From positions 1-64,000 of the forward strand of contig NZ_PTIV01000008.1 of the NCBI RefSeq assembly GCF_002934325.1: DNA of 64,000 nucleotides, read 5' to 3'. This DNA comes from Marinobacter persicus. Lineage in GTDB: Bacteria > Pseudomonadota > Gammaproteobacteria > Pseudomonadales > Oleiphilaceae. Of this stretch, positions 43,947 through 53,089 are shown one piece after another. Below the pieces are notes generated by a model. The model was given only the letters and a program-made list of their open reading frames with translations, was not told the DNA's origin and did not search any database. A program made the translations under genes and the position numbers. Every line of letters begins with the position of its first letter. Positions within the stretch are counted from its first letter, which is position 1.

Positions 43947-44602
43947 TGCGGATCTGGTTGCCACCGCTGCTGTTGGCATTGCTGCTGTGCGGCCTGAGTG
44001 TGGGAATGGATACCCTTCAGCCGCTGTTCCAGTGGCTGCAACCGGACAAGCAGGGGGTGATCTACAAGCGGGAAAGCTTCCTGTTCCTGCTGCAGAACCA
44101 TCTGCCGCTGGTGAATCAGGTCGCCTCTATTGGCCAGACCTTTCCGCCGGTGGCAGTGCTGGCGCTGGCAGTGCCGGCCCTGGGGTTTGGCGAAGCACCT
44201 ATTGTGGTGGCGCTGATTCTCTACGGGTTGCTGCCCATCCTGCGCAACACCCTGGCGGGGCTGGAGGGGCTGGATCCGGCCGTGCGCGAGGCCGCACGCG
44301 GTATGGGCATGTCGCCGATGCAGGTACTGCTGCAGGTGGAACTGCCCCTGGCCGGGCGGGTGATCCTTGCTGGCATACGTACCTCCGTTACGATCAACAT
44401 TGCCACGGCAGCGATTGGTTCCACCATCGGTGCCCGGACCTTGGGCGACCCGGTTATTGCCGGGCTGGTCAACGGTAATACGGCGTATGTGCTGCAAGGG
44501 GCCATCCTGATTGGCCTGCTGGCACTGACCACCGACAGCTTGTTTGAAGCGATCCAGCGGTCCTGGGACCGCCGGTTATCACCTTCCGTGACGGCGTCGT
44601 GA
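43946..44602 (+). CDS. YehW-type ABC permease
   Basis: A 218-residue inner-membrane permease. The ABC-permease core is visible in LLQNHLPLVNQVASIGQTFP, LPILRNTLAGLEGLDP and the EAA-like loop AARGMGMSPMQVLLQVELPLAGR. It begins at the stop of the ATPase gene (TGATG overlap) and ends the operon, which stops at a 17-bp hairpin at 44,634. It partners the longer YehY-type permease. Confidence 0.92.
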   Translation: MRIWLPPLLLALLLCGLSVGMDTLQPLFQWLQPDKQGVIYKRESFLFLLQNHLPLVNQVASIGQTFPPVAVLALAVPALGFGEAPIVVALILYGLLPILRNTLAGLEGLDPAVREAARGMGMSPMQVLLQVELPLAGRVILAGIRTSVTINIATAAIGSTIGARTLGDPVIAGLVNGNTAYVLQGAILIGLLALTTDSLFEAIQRSWDRRLSPSVTAS

Positions 44603-44633
44603 AACGCGGTATCTTTACCCTTTCGTTGGCCAA

Positions 44634-44677
44634 CTAGTGTCCCGTCTGGTCAATGAATTAACCAGACGGGACACTAG
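44634..44677. terminator. 17-bp perfect inverted repeat between convergent transport operons
   Basis: Arms CTAGTGTCCCGTCTGGT (44634-44650) and ACCAGACGGGACACTAG (44661-44677) pair perfectly around a 10-base loop CAATGAATTA. The right arm includes the stop codon of the BCCT gene. It probably acts as a shared terminator or mRNA 3' stem for both units, although it lacks a T-run. Confidence 0.75.
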
Positions 44678-46302
44678 AGTGTATGGTCAACGTAGTCCTT
44701 GGGCTGCTCTATTGGCGCGTTCCACGGATCGGGATCTGCGTTGGCTTTTGCATCCTCGTATTCTTCCAGCATGCGCTCCATCCGGCTGCGTTGCAGGGCC
44801 TCATGGAATTCGGCCTGCCTTTTTTCTTCCCTAAGGGATTTGAGCAAGGAAGCCGCCATGAAAATCATCAATATCATGAACGGCAACGCCGCGACGATGG
44901 AGATGGTTTGCAGCGCCTGTAGCCCACCACTCATCAACAGAACTCCGGCCACCATCACCTGCACGACACCCCATAGCACTCGCATCAGCGGCTTTGGGGT
45001 GATGGTTCCATGGCTGGTAAACATGCCCAGGACAAAGGTGGCGGAGTTGGCCGAGGTGATCACAAACAGGATGATCAGCAGAAGCACCAGCGGGCCGGTC
45101 ACGTTGTCGAAGGGCAGGAATTCGAGCATATGGAACAGCCCGGAGCTGATTTCCTTGCTGACCGAGGCGGCAATGCCGCCATTCTCAAATATCTCATAAA
45201 AGAGAGCCGAACCACCGAAGGTAGCGAACCAGACAATACTCAGTAACACCGGCATGCCGATCACGCCGAGGATGAATTCGCGAATGGTGCGCCCGCGGGA
45301 AATTCGGGCAATAAAGCTCCCTACAAACGGTGCCCAGGACAGCCCCCAGGCCCAGTAGAAGATGGTCCAGCGCTCCACCCAGTCTTCGCCGGTGTATGGC
45401 GTCATCACCAGGCTCATGCCGATCATGTTGCTGAAATACTCGCCAATGGCGTTGGTCATGGCGGCGGTGATGAAATCGGTCGGGCCAATGACGAAAACAA
45501 ACAATAGCAGGGCGGCCGCCAGGACCATGTTGGCATCACTGACGTAGCGAACGCCGCTCTCCAGGGGCATCAGTGAGCACAGTAAAAAGATGACGGCAAC
45601 ACCGCCGAGAATGGCCAGTTGCTGGGTGCTCCCGAAGCCGACGTCGGCCACCGAACCCAGGCCGCTGTTGATCTGGATAATCCCCAGCCCGAGCGTGGTG
45701 GCAACACCGAAAACGGTGGAAACCACCGCCAGGATATTAATACCGTGACCAAATGCGCCGTCTACGCGATTTCCCATGGTGGCCCGAAACGCCTCGCTGA
45801 TCAGGCCCGGCCGTTGACGGCGGAATCGTACATAGGCGATAGCCAGCCCCACCAGGGCGAAGTTTGCCCATTGATGAAAGCCCCAGTGGAACAGCGAATA
45901 GCGCATGCCGAGGCTGGCGGCGTCAGGGGTTTGTGGCTCCGCCATGCCCAGCGGTGGCTGGTTGTAGTGGGTCATCGGCTCGGCCACGCCCCAGAATACC
46001 AGCCCCACGCCCATACCGGCGGAGAAGATCATGCCCAGCCAGGCCGGGTAGGGGAATTCGGGGCTTTCACCGTCGGCGCCCAGGCGGATGTGGCCGTAAT
46101 CCGACAGGCCCACGCCAATGCAGAACAACAAAAAACCGGTGGTTACAAACAGATAGAGCCACCCGAAGTGATCCGTGGTGAAGCCGAGTGCTTGCGAGGC
46201 GTTTGCTGCCAGGCGCTCGGGATAAAGTGCGCCCACTGTAACAAATCCGATTAGAATGAGCAGTGAGATGTAAAAGACTGCACCTGGCCGCTTGTTCTCC
46301 AT
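44674..46302 (-). CDS. BCCT-family betaine/choline/carnitine transporter
   Basis: A 542-residue inner-membrane transporter with 12 helices and charged cytoplasmic ends. The BCCT signature is the tryptophan-rich segment YWAWGLSWAPFVGSFIARIS, and the glycine-rich GMGVGLVFWGVAEP marks helix 3. It moves quaternary ammonium osmolytes with Na+ or H+. The long cytoplasmic C-terminus (KSLREEKRQAEFHEALQRSR) could carry the osmosensing tail seen in BetP. It is convergent with the YehZYXW-type operon. Confidence 0.95.
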   Translation of the reverse strand: MENKRPGAVFYISLLILIGFVTVGALYPERLAANASQALGFTTDHFGWLYLFVTTGFLLFCIGVGLSDYGHIRLGADGESPEFPYPAWLGMIFSAGMGVGLVFWGVAEPMTHYNQPPLGMAEPQTPDAASLGMRYSLFHWGFHQWANFALVGLAIAYVRFRRQRPGLISEAFRATMGNRVDGAFGHGINILAVVSTVFGVATTLGLGIIQINSGLGSVADVGFGSTQQLAILGGVAVIFLLCSLMPLESGVRYVSDANMVLAAALLLFVFVIGPTDFITAAMTNAIGEYFSNMIGMSLVMTPYTGEDWVERWTIFYWAWGLSWAPFVGSFIARISRGRTIREFILGVIGMPVLLSIVWFATFGGSALFYEIFENGGIAASVSKEISSGLFHMLEFLPFDNVTGPLVLLLIILFVITSANSATFVLGMFTSHGTITPKPLMRVLWGVVQVMVAGVLLMSGGLQALQTISIVAALPFMILMIFMAASLLKSLREEKRQAEFHEALQRSRMERMLEEYEDAKANADPDPWNAPIEQPKDYVDHTL

Positions 46303-46513
46303 TCAGGCTCCTTATTTGTGTTCTGTCAGGGTCGACCGCAGGGGGATGCTGCTTGAAGAAAACGGTCCGTTCAAGTGCGGTTGCCCGATAAAAGCGACAT
46401 AAAATCCGGTTGACTGTTAAGGTGCCCAATCAGTGGCATTGAATTGGACGTGCAACTGGTGTAGTACATTCAAATATAACTCAATGCTTTTTTATCGGCT
46501 GGAGAGCCTCCTT

Positions 46514-49000
46514 TTGGTTGACGGTTCAGGTTCATTGGATAACAAGACGTTAAGCCATGACACTATTGGTGACCTGGGAGGCCTGGTCGATGCGCTGTTG
46601 GAGGTTACCCAAGATCTTTGTGCCATAGTTGATGCCAACTATCGCTATATCTGGGCCAACAAGGCTTATCGCGACTGGCATGACCTCAAGCGTGAAGGCA
46701 TGCGTGGACTCAGTGTCCCTGAGGTGCTTGGCGCAGACTATTTCCGCGCGGTTGTCCAGCCCAGAATGGATCGCTGTCTGACCGGTGTAACCCAGCGCTA
46801 CGAGGCTGAACGGGAATACCGTCGCCTCGGTCCCCGCAAGCTTCTGATCCGTTACTACCCGATTAATGTGCCAGGCCGTCTGGAAAAGTGCATTGGTGCG
46901 GTTATTGCCGATGTCACCGAAACCCGCGAGATTGAAAGCGAGTTATTGCGCCAGGCGGATCTGCTCGACATGGCTGCCACGGTTACCCGGTTTGGTGGCT
47001 TTTTGGTGGACCTGGAAAACCGTCAGATCCAGTGGTCAAACGTGGTTGCGGAAATGCACGGCATGCCGCATGGCTACGCTCCGCCGATCAGTGAGGCGCT
47101 GTCGTTTTACGCTCCGGAATGTCGCGAACGCATCCGCACTGTGTTCAATGAATGCGTCGAAAAAGGGACGCCGTACGACGAAGAGTTGCAGATCATCGAT
47201 GCCCGGGGGCAGCCCCTGCAGGTACGCGAGGTGGGCGAGCCCGTGTTTGATGAGAAGGGCCGTATTACCCAGGTGCAGGGAGCCTTTCAGGATATTAGCG
47301 GACAGCGGAAGAAAGAGGCAGAACTTCGCCGGTTGTCTCATATCGTGGAGCAGGCCCCGGCAGCGATCGCGATTACCAACCTCGAAGGCCACATTGAGTA
47401 TGTGAATCCCGCCTTCGAGCAGTTCTCTGGTTACTCAATGGGTGAGCTCCTCGGCAAAACTCCTGCGCTTATCCAGAGCGGAGATACTTCCGCAACCATT
47501 TATCGGGAGCTGTGGGACACCATTCGTTCTGGCCGGATCTGGAAAGGGGAGCTGAAGAATCGTCGCAAGGACGGCACGCCTTACTGGGAATCCGAGGTTA
47601 TCTCGCCACTCAAGAACGAGTTGGGGCGCATCACTCATTATGTCGCGATCAAACAGGACATAACCGCCCTCAAGGAGGCCGAGCAGCAACTGAGCCGAAT
47701 GGCATTTGAAGATCGGCTGACCGGCCTTCAGTCACGGCTCGGCTTTAACTGGCAATTGCAGCATCACATGGAAACGCATGGCTGGCAATCGTCGGCGGCC
47801 GTGGCCGTGATAAACATTATCGGGCTGAGGAATATCAACGACGCCTATGGCTATGAGATTGGCGACCAGTTGCTTGCGGAATTTTCCCGACGGCTGCAGG
47901 AGGAATCGGAGGAGCCCGATCTGGCGGGCCGGTTAGGGGGTGATGAATTCACCCTGCTTTTGCTTCCCGAGTCTTCGGAAGCGCTGGAAGCTGAGTTAAG
48001 ACGATTGGTCGATTCGCTGCTGGCCCCTTTCGAGCTGGACGGTATTGTGATTGAAATCGGGGTTAGGCTTGGTTACACGCGTTTGGGAGAGCGTGCTCGC
48101 CCGGTTGAAGATCTGCTGCGAGAGTCGGAGCGGGCTCTTTTCCGGCATGGTTCCGAAGCCATCCAACCGTGGGTTGCTTATAGTGATCGCCTGCGTGAAG
48201 AGGATGAACAGCGCATTGCACTGACTCGTGAACTTCGACAGGCCATTGCCGAAAACCAGTTTGAACTGCATTTCCAGCCCAAGGTCGATCTGGCAACCGG
48301 GACGCTTATTGCTTGCGAAGCGCTGATTCGTTGGAATCATCCAACACGGGGCCTGGTCTCGCCCGGTGTTTTCATCCCCATTGCAGAGCAAAGCCAACTG
48401 ATTGCGCCTATCGGGGAGTGGGTATTGCGCCGTGCCTGTCAGCACCTGCGGGAGTGGCGCGATGCGGGTCTGCAGCCCGTGCGTGTCGCCGTCAACGTAT
48501 CCGTGGTGCAGTTCCAGATGGGTGACTTTGCCGGTCAGGTGCGTGCTGTGCTTGAGGAATGTGGTGTGGCGCCGCAGGAGCTGGCACTGGAAGTCACTGA
48601 AAGTGTGTTTGAGCAGGAGTCCAATGTGCTTCTGGCACAGATGTGCGAACTCCGAGATATGGGGGTGTGGCTCTCTCTGGATGACTTTGGTACGGGGTAT
48701 TCTTCGCTGCTATACCTGCAACGATACCCGTTCGATGAAATCAAGATTGATCAGGGCTTCGTGTTTCACATGCTGGACGCCCCCTTCAACCGTAATATTA
48801 TTGAAGCGGTAATGATGCTGGCCAGGGCGCTGAATGCAGAGGTTATTGCCGAAGGCATTGAGTCGGACGAGGTTGTTCAGGCCCTGTTGGCTATCGGCTG
48901 CCGCTCTGGTCAGGGATATTTCTACAGTATGCCGTTGGAGGCAGAAGATTTTTGCTGGCTGTTGGAACAGCGCAGTCTGCTGCCGCTCGGCAGGCATTAG
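46514..49000 (+). CDS. PAS-GGDEF-EAL cyclic-di-GMP enzyme
   Basis: An approximately 828-residue cytosolic protein with three or so PAS-like segments (about 30-400), GGDEF (RLGGDEFTLL) and EAL domains. The I-site is absent, as SEEPD stands where RxxD is expected. The EAL domain keeps CEALIRW, AVNVS, LALEVTES, SLDDFGTGYSS, EIKIDQG and AEGIES, so phosphodiesterase activity is likely. The TTG at 46514 follows GGAGAG; an ATG at 46484 is possible but lacks a ribosome-binding site. It lies just upstream of KaiC and may be co-transcribed with it. Confidence 0.85.
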   Translation: MVDGSGSLDNKTLSHDTIGDLGGLVDALLEVTQDLCAIVDANYRYIWANKAYRDWHDLKREGMRGLSVPEVLGADYFRAVVQPRMDRCLTGVTQRYEAEREYRRLGPRKLLIRYYPINVPGRLEKCIGAVIADVTETREIESELLRQADLLDMAATVTRFGGFLVDLENRQIQWSNVVAEMHGMPHGYAPPISEALSFYAPECRERIRTVFNECVEKGTPYDEELQIIDARGQPLQVREVGEPVFDEKGRITQVQGAFQDISGQRKKEAELRRLSHIVEQAPAAIAITNLEGHIEYVNPAFEQFSGYSMGELLGKTPALIQSGDTSATIYRELWDTIRSGRIWKGELKNRRKDGTPYWESEVISPLKNELGRITHYVAIKQDITALKEAEQQLSRMAFEDRLTGLQSRLGFNWQLQHHMETHGWQSSAAVAVINIIGLRNINDAYGYEIGDQLLAEFSRRLQEESEEPDLAGRLGGDEFTLLLLPESSEALEAELRRLVDSLLAPFELDGIVIEIGVRLGYTRLGERARPVEDLLRESERALFRHGSEAIQPWVAYSDRLREEDEQRIALTRELRQAIAENQFELHFQPKVDLATGTLIACEALIRWNHPTRGLVSPGVFIPIAEQSQLIAPIGEWVLRRACQHLREWRDAGLQPVRVAVNVSVVQFQMGDFAGQVRAVLEECGVAPQELALEVTESVFEQESNVLLAQMCELRDMGVWLSLDDFGTGYSSLLYLQRYPFDEIKIDQGFVFHMLDAPFNRNIIEAVMMLARALNAEVIAEGIESDEVVQALLAIGCRSGQGYFYSMPLEAEDFCWLLEQRSLLPLGRH

Positions 49001-49045
49001 AGTTAATAACCAGGGATCGTTGTCGATACTTACAAGGTGCTTAAA

Positions 49046-50758
49046 GTGGACCCAGAACAAACAAAACTCCAAAAACGCAGAACCGGCATTCCAGGTCTCG
49101 ACAGTGTTACCGGTGGTGGTCTGCCGTCTGGTCAGGCCACCCTTGTTTTGGGTCAGGCGGCAGCCGGCAAGACTGTATTGGGCCTGCAGATTCTGGCGAA
49201 TGCCATTGAACGCGGCGAATCGGCTGTGTTTGTCACCTTTGAGGAATCGACGGCCCAGGTGAAGCGTGATGCCTGCTCATTCAGTTGGGCCGGGCAGCTG
49301 CTTGGCTCTGAGCGATGGCAACTGATTGATGCCCGCCCGCACCCTGATGCACAGGTGGCCGGCGAGTTCGACATCGAGGGGCTTCTCAGTGTGGTTGGCG
49401 CATCGGTGGAGGATGCCAGTGAAACCTGGATCGTGTTTGATGGCATCGACCAGCTTTTACAGTACCAGCCCAGTCAGCGGGCTGCCGTCGAACAGGTTCG
49501 TCGCATCAGCGATCATTGTGAGGCGCGGGGCTGGACCTTGCTGCTCACCGGAAAAACCGATGGTGGTCGTATGACTCCGGCTCATCTGGACGGGATTGAG
49601 TTTTTGCTGTCGGCAACCCTGATCTTGTCCGCTGAGGTGTGTGATCATCAACTCAAACGCTTCCTGCGGATTGCCAAGTTCCGGGGCTCCGGGCATGTCA
49701 CCGATGAGCTGCCGATGATTATGGACGATGATGGCATCGAGTTCCCTTTCCATGAGCCGTTGCCGGGGGCGGATGCCACAGCAAGCACCGAACGTGTCAG
49801 CACCGGGATTCCCAAGCTGGACAAGTTGCTTGATGGAGGCGTTTACCGGGGATCCAGCCTGTTGATTTCCGGCCGCCCCGGCACTGCCAAAAGTACGCTG
49901 GCGGCCCATTTTGCCGAAGCCGCCTGCCGGCGCGGTGAGCGTACCCTTTACGTCAGTTTTGACGAGCTCGCGGGCCCTTATGTGCGCAATCTGGCGTCTG
50001 TGGGTGTTGATCTGCGCAGCCCAATGACAGCCGGGTTGCTACGTTTTGTGAGTCTTTCAGCTCATGCGTCGCAGGTTACGGAGCACTTTTTTGCTCTGCG
50101 CCGGCTACTCGATGAATTCGAGCCTCAATGTCTTGTCATTGACCCGGTCTCCGCGTTGCTCAAGGCAACGGCTTCGGAAGAAGCCTGCATGGTGACCGAG
50201 CACCTGATGGATCTGGTCCGGCGACGGGGTATCACCACCGTACTTACATCGCTGACTGGTTTGCAGGATCCGGAAGGAGAGGCCACCCGGGGGCAGGTCT
50301 CGACCATTGCTGATAGCTGGATGGTTCTTGATTACAACGTCCGCGCCGGTGAGCGAAACCGTTCTTTATCGATCATCAAGTCACGAGGATCGGCCCACTC
50401 CAATCAACAGCGTGAACTGCTGCTCTCGGATGCCGGGATTGACCTGGCTGATGTTTACGAGCTGGGTACCGATGTTGTGATGGGTACCGCCCGAGTGGCT
50501 ATGGAAAATGAAGCTGCCCTGAAGGAACGTCGGCAAAAGCTGGAGCACCAGCAACGTCGACTGGAGCTGGAGAGACGAATGGAGCTTGCTGAACAGGAGC
50601 GCCGCCGTCTTGAGGCCGAGTTAAAACTGGAAGAAGAGGAACTGGCCGACGCAGAGTCATTAGCCCAGGTTTACCGCAGCAAAATAAGAGAACGCCGTGA
50701 TCCTGAGTGCGAAATACCCTCGGTGCATAAGGGTACTGATGAAGGAGATCTGTCATGA
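49046..50758 (+). CDS. kaiC: KaiC-like double RecA-type ATPase
   Basis: A 570-residue KaiC homologue with two RecA-type domains. CI has Walker A GQAAAGKT (36-43), catalytic FEES-like segment VTFEEST and Walker B WIVFDG. CII has Walker A GRPGTAKS (276-283) and Walker B CLVIDP. The phosphosites of cyanobacterial KaiC are conserved as VSTIAD, with Ser419 and Thr420. The GTG at 49046 follows AAGGTG. A coiled-coil C-terminus (ERRMELAEQERRRLEAELKL) is added. It overlaps kaiB by ATGA; no kaiA is present, so it may act as a timer or stress switch. Confidence 0.92.
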   Translation: MDPEQTKLQKRRTGIPGLDSVTGGGLPSGQATLVLGQAAAGKTVLGLQILANAIERGESAVFVTFEESTAQVKRDACSFSWAGQLLGSERWQLIDARPHPDAQVAGEFDIEGLLSVVGASVEDASETWIVFDGIDQLLQYQPSQRAAVEQVRRISDHCEARGWTLLLTGKTDGGRMTPAHLDGIEFLLSATLILSAEVCDHQLKRFLRIAKFRGSGHVTDELPMIMDDDGIEFPFHEPLPGADATASTERVSTGIPKLDKLLDGGVYRGSSLLISGRPGTAKSTLAAHFAEAACRRGERTLYVSFDELAGPYVRNLASVGVDLRSPMTAGLLRFVSLSAHASQVTEHFFALRRLLDEFEPQCLVIDPVSALLKATASEEACMVTEHLMDLVRRRGITTVLTSLTGLQDPEGEATRGQVSTIADSWMVLDYNVRAGERNRSLSIIKSRGSAHSNQQRELLLSDAGIDLADVYELGTDVVMGTARVAMENEAALKERRQKLEHQQRRLELERRMELAEQERRRLEAELKLEEEELADAESLAQVYRSKIRERRDPECEIPSVHKGTDEGDLS

Positions 50759-51063
50759 GTCGTCGTGCGGAATCAACGGAGTTTTCCATGCCGGTACTGT
50801 TGCTATTCGTTACCGGTACCGCACCGCGCTCCCAGCGCGCTCGGGTGAACTTGGCTCGGATGTTGGAGCAAGTCGGGCGTGATGATATCCAGCCCCATGA
50901 GATCGACTTGCTGGAAAAGCCCAAAGAGGGGGTTAAGCACTCTGTGTTTGCCACACCGGCTTTGATGAAAGTGGGCCAAGGCGGTGATGTGTCAGTGCTC
51001 TACGGAGATTTATCCGAAACTGACCGCTTGCAGCAGTTTCTGTCGGATCTGAACTACGATTAG
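50755..51063 (+). CDS. kaiB: KaiB-like protein
   Basis: A 102-residue KaiB homologue with the thioredoxin-like fold (VLLLFVTGTAPRSQRARVNLA...IDLLEKPKEGVKHSVFATPAL) and a KaiB-type C-terminus. In cyanobacteria KaiB binds KaiC; in other bacteria pairs like this are linked to stress tolerance. The ATG follows GAAGGAGAT and overlaps the kaiC stop. It closes the unit before a terminator. Confidence 0.93.
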   Translation: MSRRAESTEFSMPVLLLFVTGTAPRSQRARVNLARMLEQVGRDDIQPHEIDLLEKPKEGVKHSVFATPALMKVGQGGDVSVLYGDLSETDRLQQFLSDLNYD

Positions 51064-51111
51064 AAGCTTGCAGGACGTCCTCCGGTGCCGTTGACGAACC
51101 GGGCGAGATAA

Positions 51112-51132
51112 AGCCCCGCCTTGGGCGGGGCT
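51112..51132 (-). terminator. terminator between kaiB and the OB-fold gene
   Basis: A perfect 9-bp GC-rich stem (AGCCCCGCC and GGCGGGGCT, loop TTG) lies between the two convergent genes. On the minus strand it is followed by TTTAT, so it best ends the OB-fold gene's transcript; on the plus strand it follows kaiB. Confidence 0.75.
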
Positions 51133-51148
51133 GGTAGGGCTGGAGCTA

Positions 51149-51793
51149 TTAAGAACTGCTGTCATCGTCAAGTGTAACGACGCTGTCCGCCATCAGTTCG
51201 GCAGCCTCCAGGGTGTCAGTTTCCATATCCCCGGTAACGGTTACCTGGTCGCCTTTTTCAATCTTCTGGTAACCTTCGTCATCCATGGGATCGTAAGGCA
51301 TAGAGGCAGTATCTACCGTCATTTTCTGGTCGCCGGAATCAATAGTAAACTCCGAGCCGTCAACACCGGTCACCGTGCCAGTCAGGACAATCTGACCAAG
51401 ATCGATGGTTGGAGCGATATCAAGGTCGTTGACGCTTTCTTCATCTGCGTCACTGGCATAAAAGTAAGTGCCAAGGTTATCGACATAGACGCTGTTGGCT
51501 TCTATCTTGGCGGATTCAAAAGTATCGTCGTCTACCTCGCCGTAAACGGTGACTTCGTCACCTGGCAACACTTCCCCGCTTTCTTCAAACCAGTCCCAGT
51601 CATCCATTTCAACTGTGACCAAGCCCTCGCCATAGTCCAGCTTGAAGCTGTCTGCGGTGGTGCTCGTCACTTTCCCGCTCAGGGTGATCCATGAGCCATC
51701 CGCAGCAAGATACGGGCTTTCCTCAGCCAGAGCGGCGGCCGGCGCTAGCGCAAGAGTTGAAGCGATTGCGAGAGAAAGGGTTGTGCGTTTCAT
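51149..51793 (-). CDS. periplasmic tandem OB-fold-like protein
   Basis: A 214-residue exported protein. A signal peptide ends AAALAEE. Two similar beta-rich units follow: LSGKVTSTTADSFKLDYGEG...GDEVTVYGEVDDD and LTGTVTGVDGSEFTIDSGDQ...GDQVTVTGDMETD, each ending in a repeat of the form ESAKIEANSVYV or EAAELMADSVVT. This resembles the NirD/YgiW-like OB-fold (BOF). The many Asp and Glu residues could bind cations or respond to ionic stress. The ATG at 51793 follows AAAGGAGATC. Confidence 0.75.
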   Translation of the reverse strand: MKRTTLSLAIASTLALAPAAALAEESPYLAADGSWITLSGKVTSTTADSFKLDYGEGLVTVEMDDWDWFEESGEVLPGDEVTVYGEVDDDTFESAKIEANSVYVDNLGTYFYASDADEESVNDLDIAPTIDLGQIVLTGTVTGVDGSEFTIDSGDQKMTVDTASMPYDPMDDEGYQKIEKGDQVTVTGDMETDTLEAAELMADSVVTLDDDSSS

Positions 51794-51982
51794 AATCCGA
51801 TCTCCTTTTTGATCTCGGGGTGTATGAATTCGGGCAATGTTTTCATGCACTACATCTTTTGCCTCTGTTCACAACGCTAATAACAGATTCCGCAATTTAA
51901 AGTACTATTAATACCCGTTCACTTTGAGGCAATATTGCTGCGCATTATTAAGATTGCAGTGAAATCCGTCTAATAGCCGGCT

Positions 51983-52945
51983 TCAGAGGATTTCCACTCC
52001 TTCACATTTATAACGGCCTATTAATGTATCGTCCTGCAATACGTTGCCCTCCAGGTCGAAACAGAACAGGTAGGTTTCAGTACGATCTCCGATTTCCACG
52101 CTTTTAAGACCGATGCATTCGTCGGTTCGACCGGGAATCAGCTTGAAGGACGATACCCCACGCTCGGGCATTCGCTGGCCAATTTCCAGTGTCTTGATAT
52201 CCGTGAAGTCGGCGTTCGCAATAATAAGCGTATTGCCGCCGCGCTCCTTCTCGTCGATGGCTTCTTCAAAGGGTGTCTGGGAAATTTTGCGCGGGAAAAA
52301 CAGCCAGCAGTTGCGATAGGGGTGCCATTCTGCGGCTTCATGGGTTACGTAACCCTGGTCGCCGACATTTAGGGCATCTCTGATGCGCTGATAGTGGTTG
52401 TGCCAATTGATGCTCTCCAGGCCATAGTTTCGACTCAGAACCTTGATCCATTCTTCTTTTGCGTTCTTTCCGTGGCTGCCGACAATCATTTCATCGCCCT
52501 TGAGGGTGGCCCATTCGCTCTTGAATCCCTTGAACTTCTCGTCGCCACTGCCTGTCATCAGGATATGGCGGGGCACCAATTGGTTGTCGTTGCGGATTTC
52601 ACATACCAGCCCCGTTCGGTCGTCGAAGGTGACCAAGCGCTCGCCGAACTGGACGAGTTCGGAGAACTCCGCACCTCGGCCACCTTCGGCAATCAGGCTG
52701 ATTAGATGATGTTCGCCCCCTTGCTCTTCGGGGATTTCTTCCAGCCTGTAGAAGGCTTTCCCCGTGTCTGGATCTATTTCGCGATAGAGTTTGTCGAAGC
52801 GTAGGGTGGACTTCCAGGCTGTTTGGCCATCTTCAAGTTCTACCTCGGAAGCGTGATCTTCGTCTGTAATAATCGCGAGGGTGTACTCAGTCTGCATGCT
52901 GCTGTAGCGTTCAAGGCGCTGAATATCGAGCGGCTTTTCGGCCAT
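51983..52945 (-). CDS. calcium-activated nucleotidase (apyrase)
   Basis: A 320-residue apyrase of the soluble calcium-activated nucleotidase family, which hydrolyses NTP/NDP. The five-bladed propeller motifs match: GRGAEFSEL (89-97), FDDRTG (107-112), FKSEW (141-145), VGSHGK (155-160), YVTHEAAEW (199-207), FFPRK (216-220), SSFKLIPG and, near the end, YKCEGVEIL. The family is well known in animals and less common in bacteria. There is no signal peptide, so it should be cytosolic. The ATG follows CAAGGAGACC. It stands beside a PhoD-like phosphatase and a Na/Ca exchanger. Confidence 0.9.
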   Translation of the reverse strand: MAEKPLDIQRLERYSSMQTEYTLAIITDEDHASEVELEDGQTAWKSTLRFDKLYREIDPDTGKAFYRLEEIPEEQGGEHHLISLIAEGGRGAEFSELVQFGERLVTFDDRTGLVCEIRNDNQLVPRHILMTGSGDEKFKGFKSEWATLKGDEMIVGSHGKNAKEEWIKVLSRNYGLESINWHNHYQRIRDALNVGDQGYVTHEAAEWHPYRNCWLFFPRKISQTPFEEAIDEKERGGNTLIIANADFTDIKTLEIGQRMPERGVSSFKLIPGRTDECIGLKSVEIGDRTETYLFCFDLEGNVLQDDTLIGRYKCEGVEIL

Positions 52946-53089
52946 GTCGGTCTCCTTGTCCCATATTCACAGGATGTATTGGGAAGGTTTCAAAAAGGGT
53001 AAAGGATTTGGTGGTCCTTATGGAAACACTGGACCTGGCTGGGAGAATGGGTGTTTTGATAAACCATCAAGGTGTGCTGGGGGAAATCA

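Noticed and set aside
42780..43979. Long minus-strand open frame across the YehY and YehX genes
   Set aside because: It is antisense to intact ABC transporter motifs and consists of His/Gln-rich shadow sequence.
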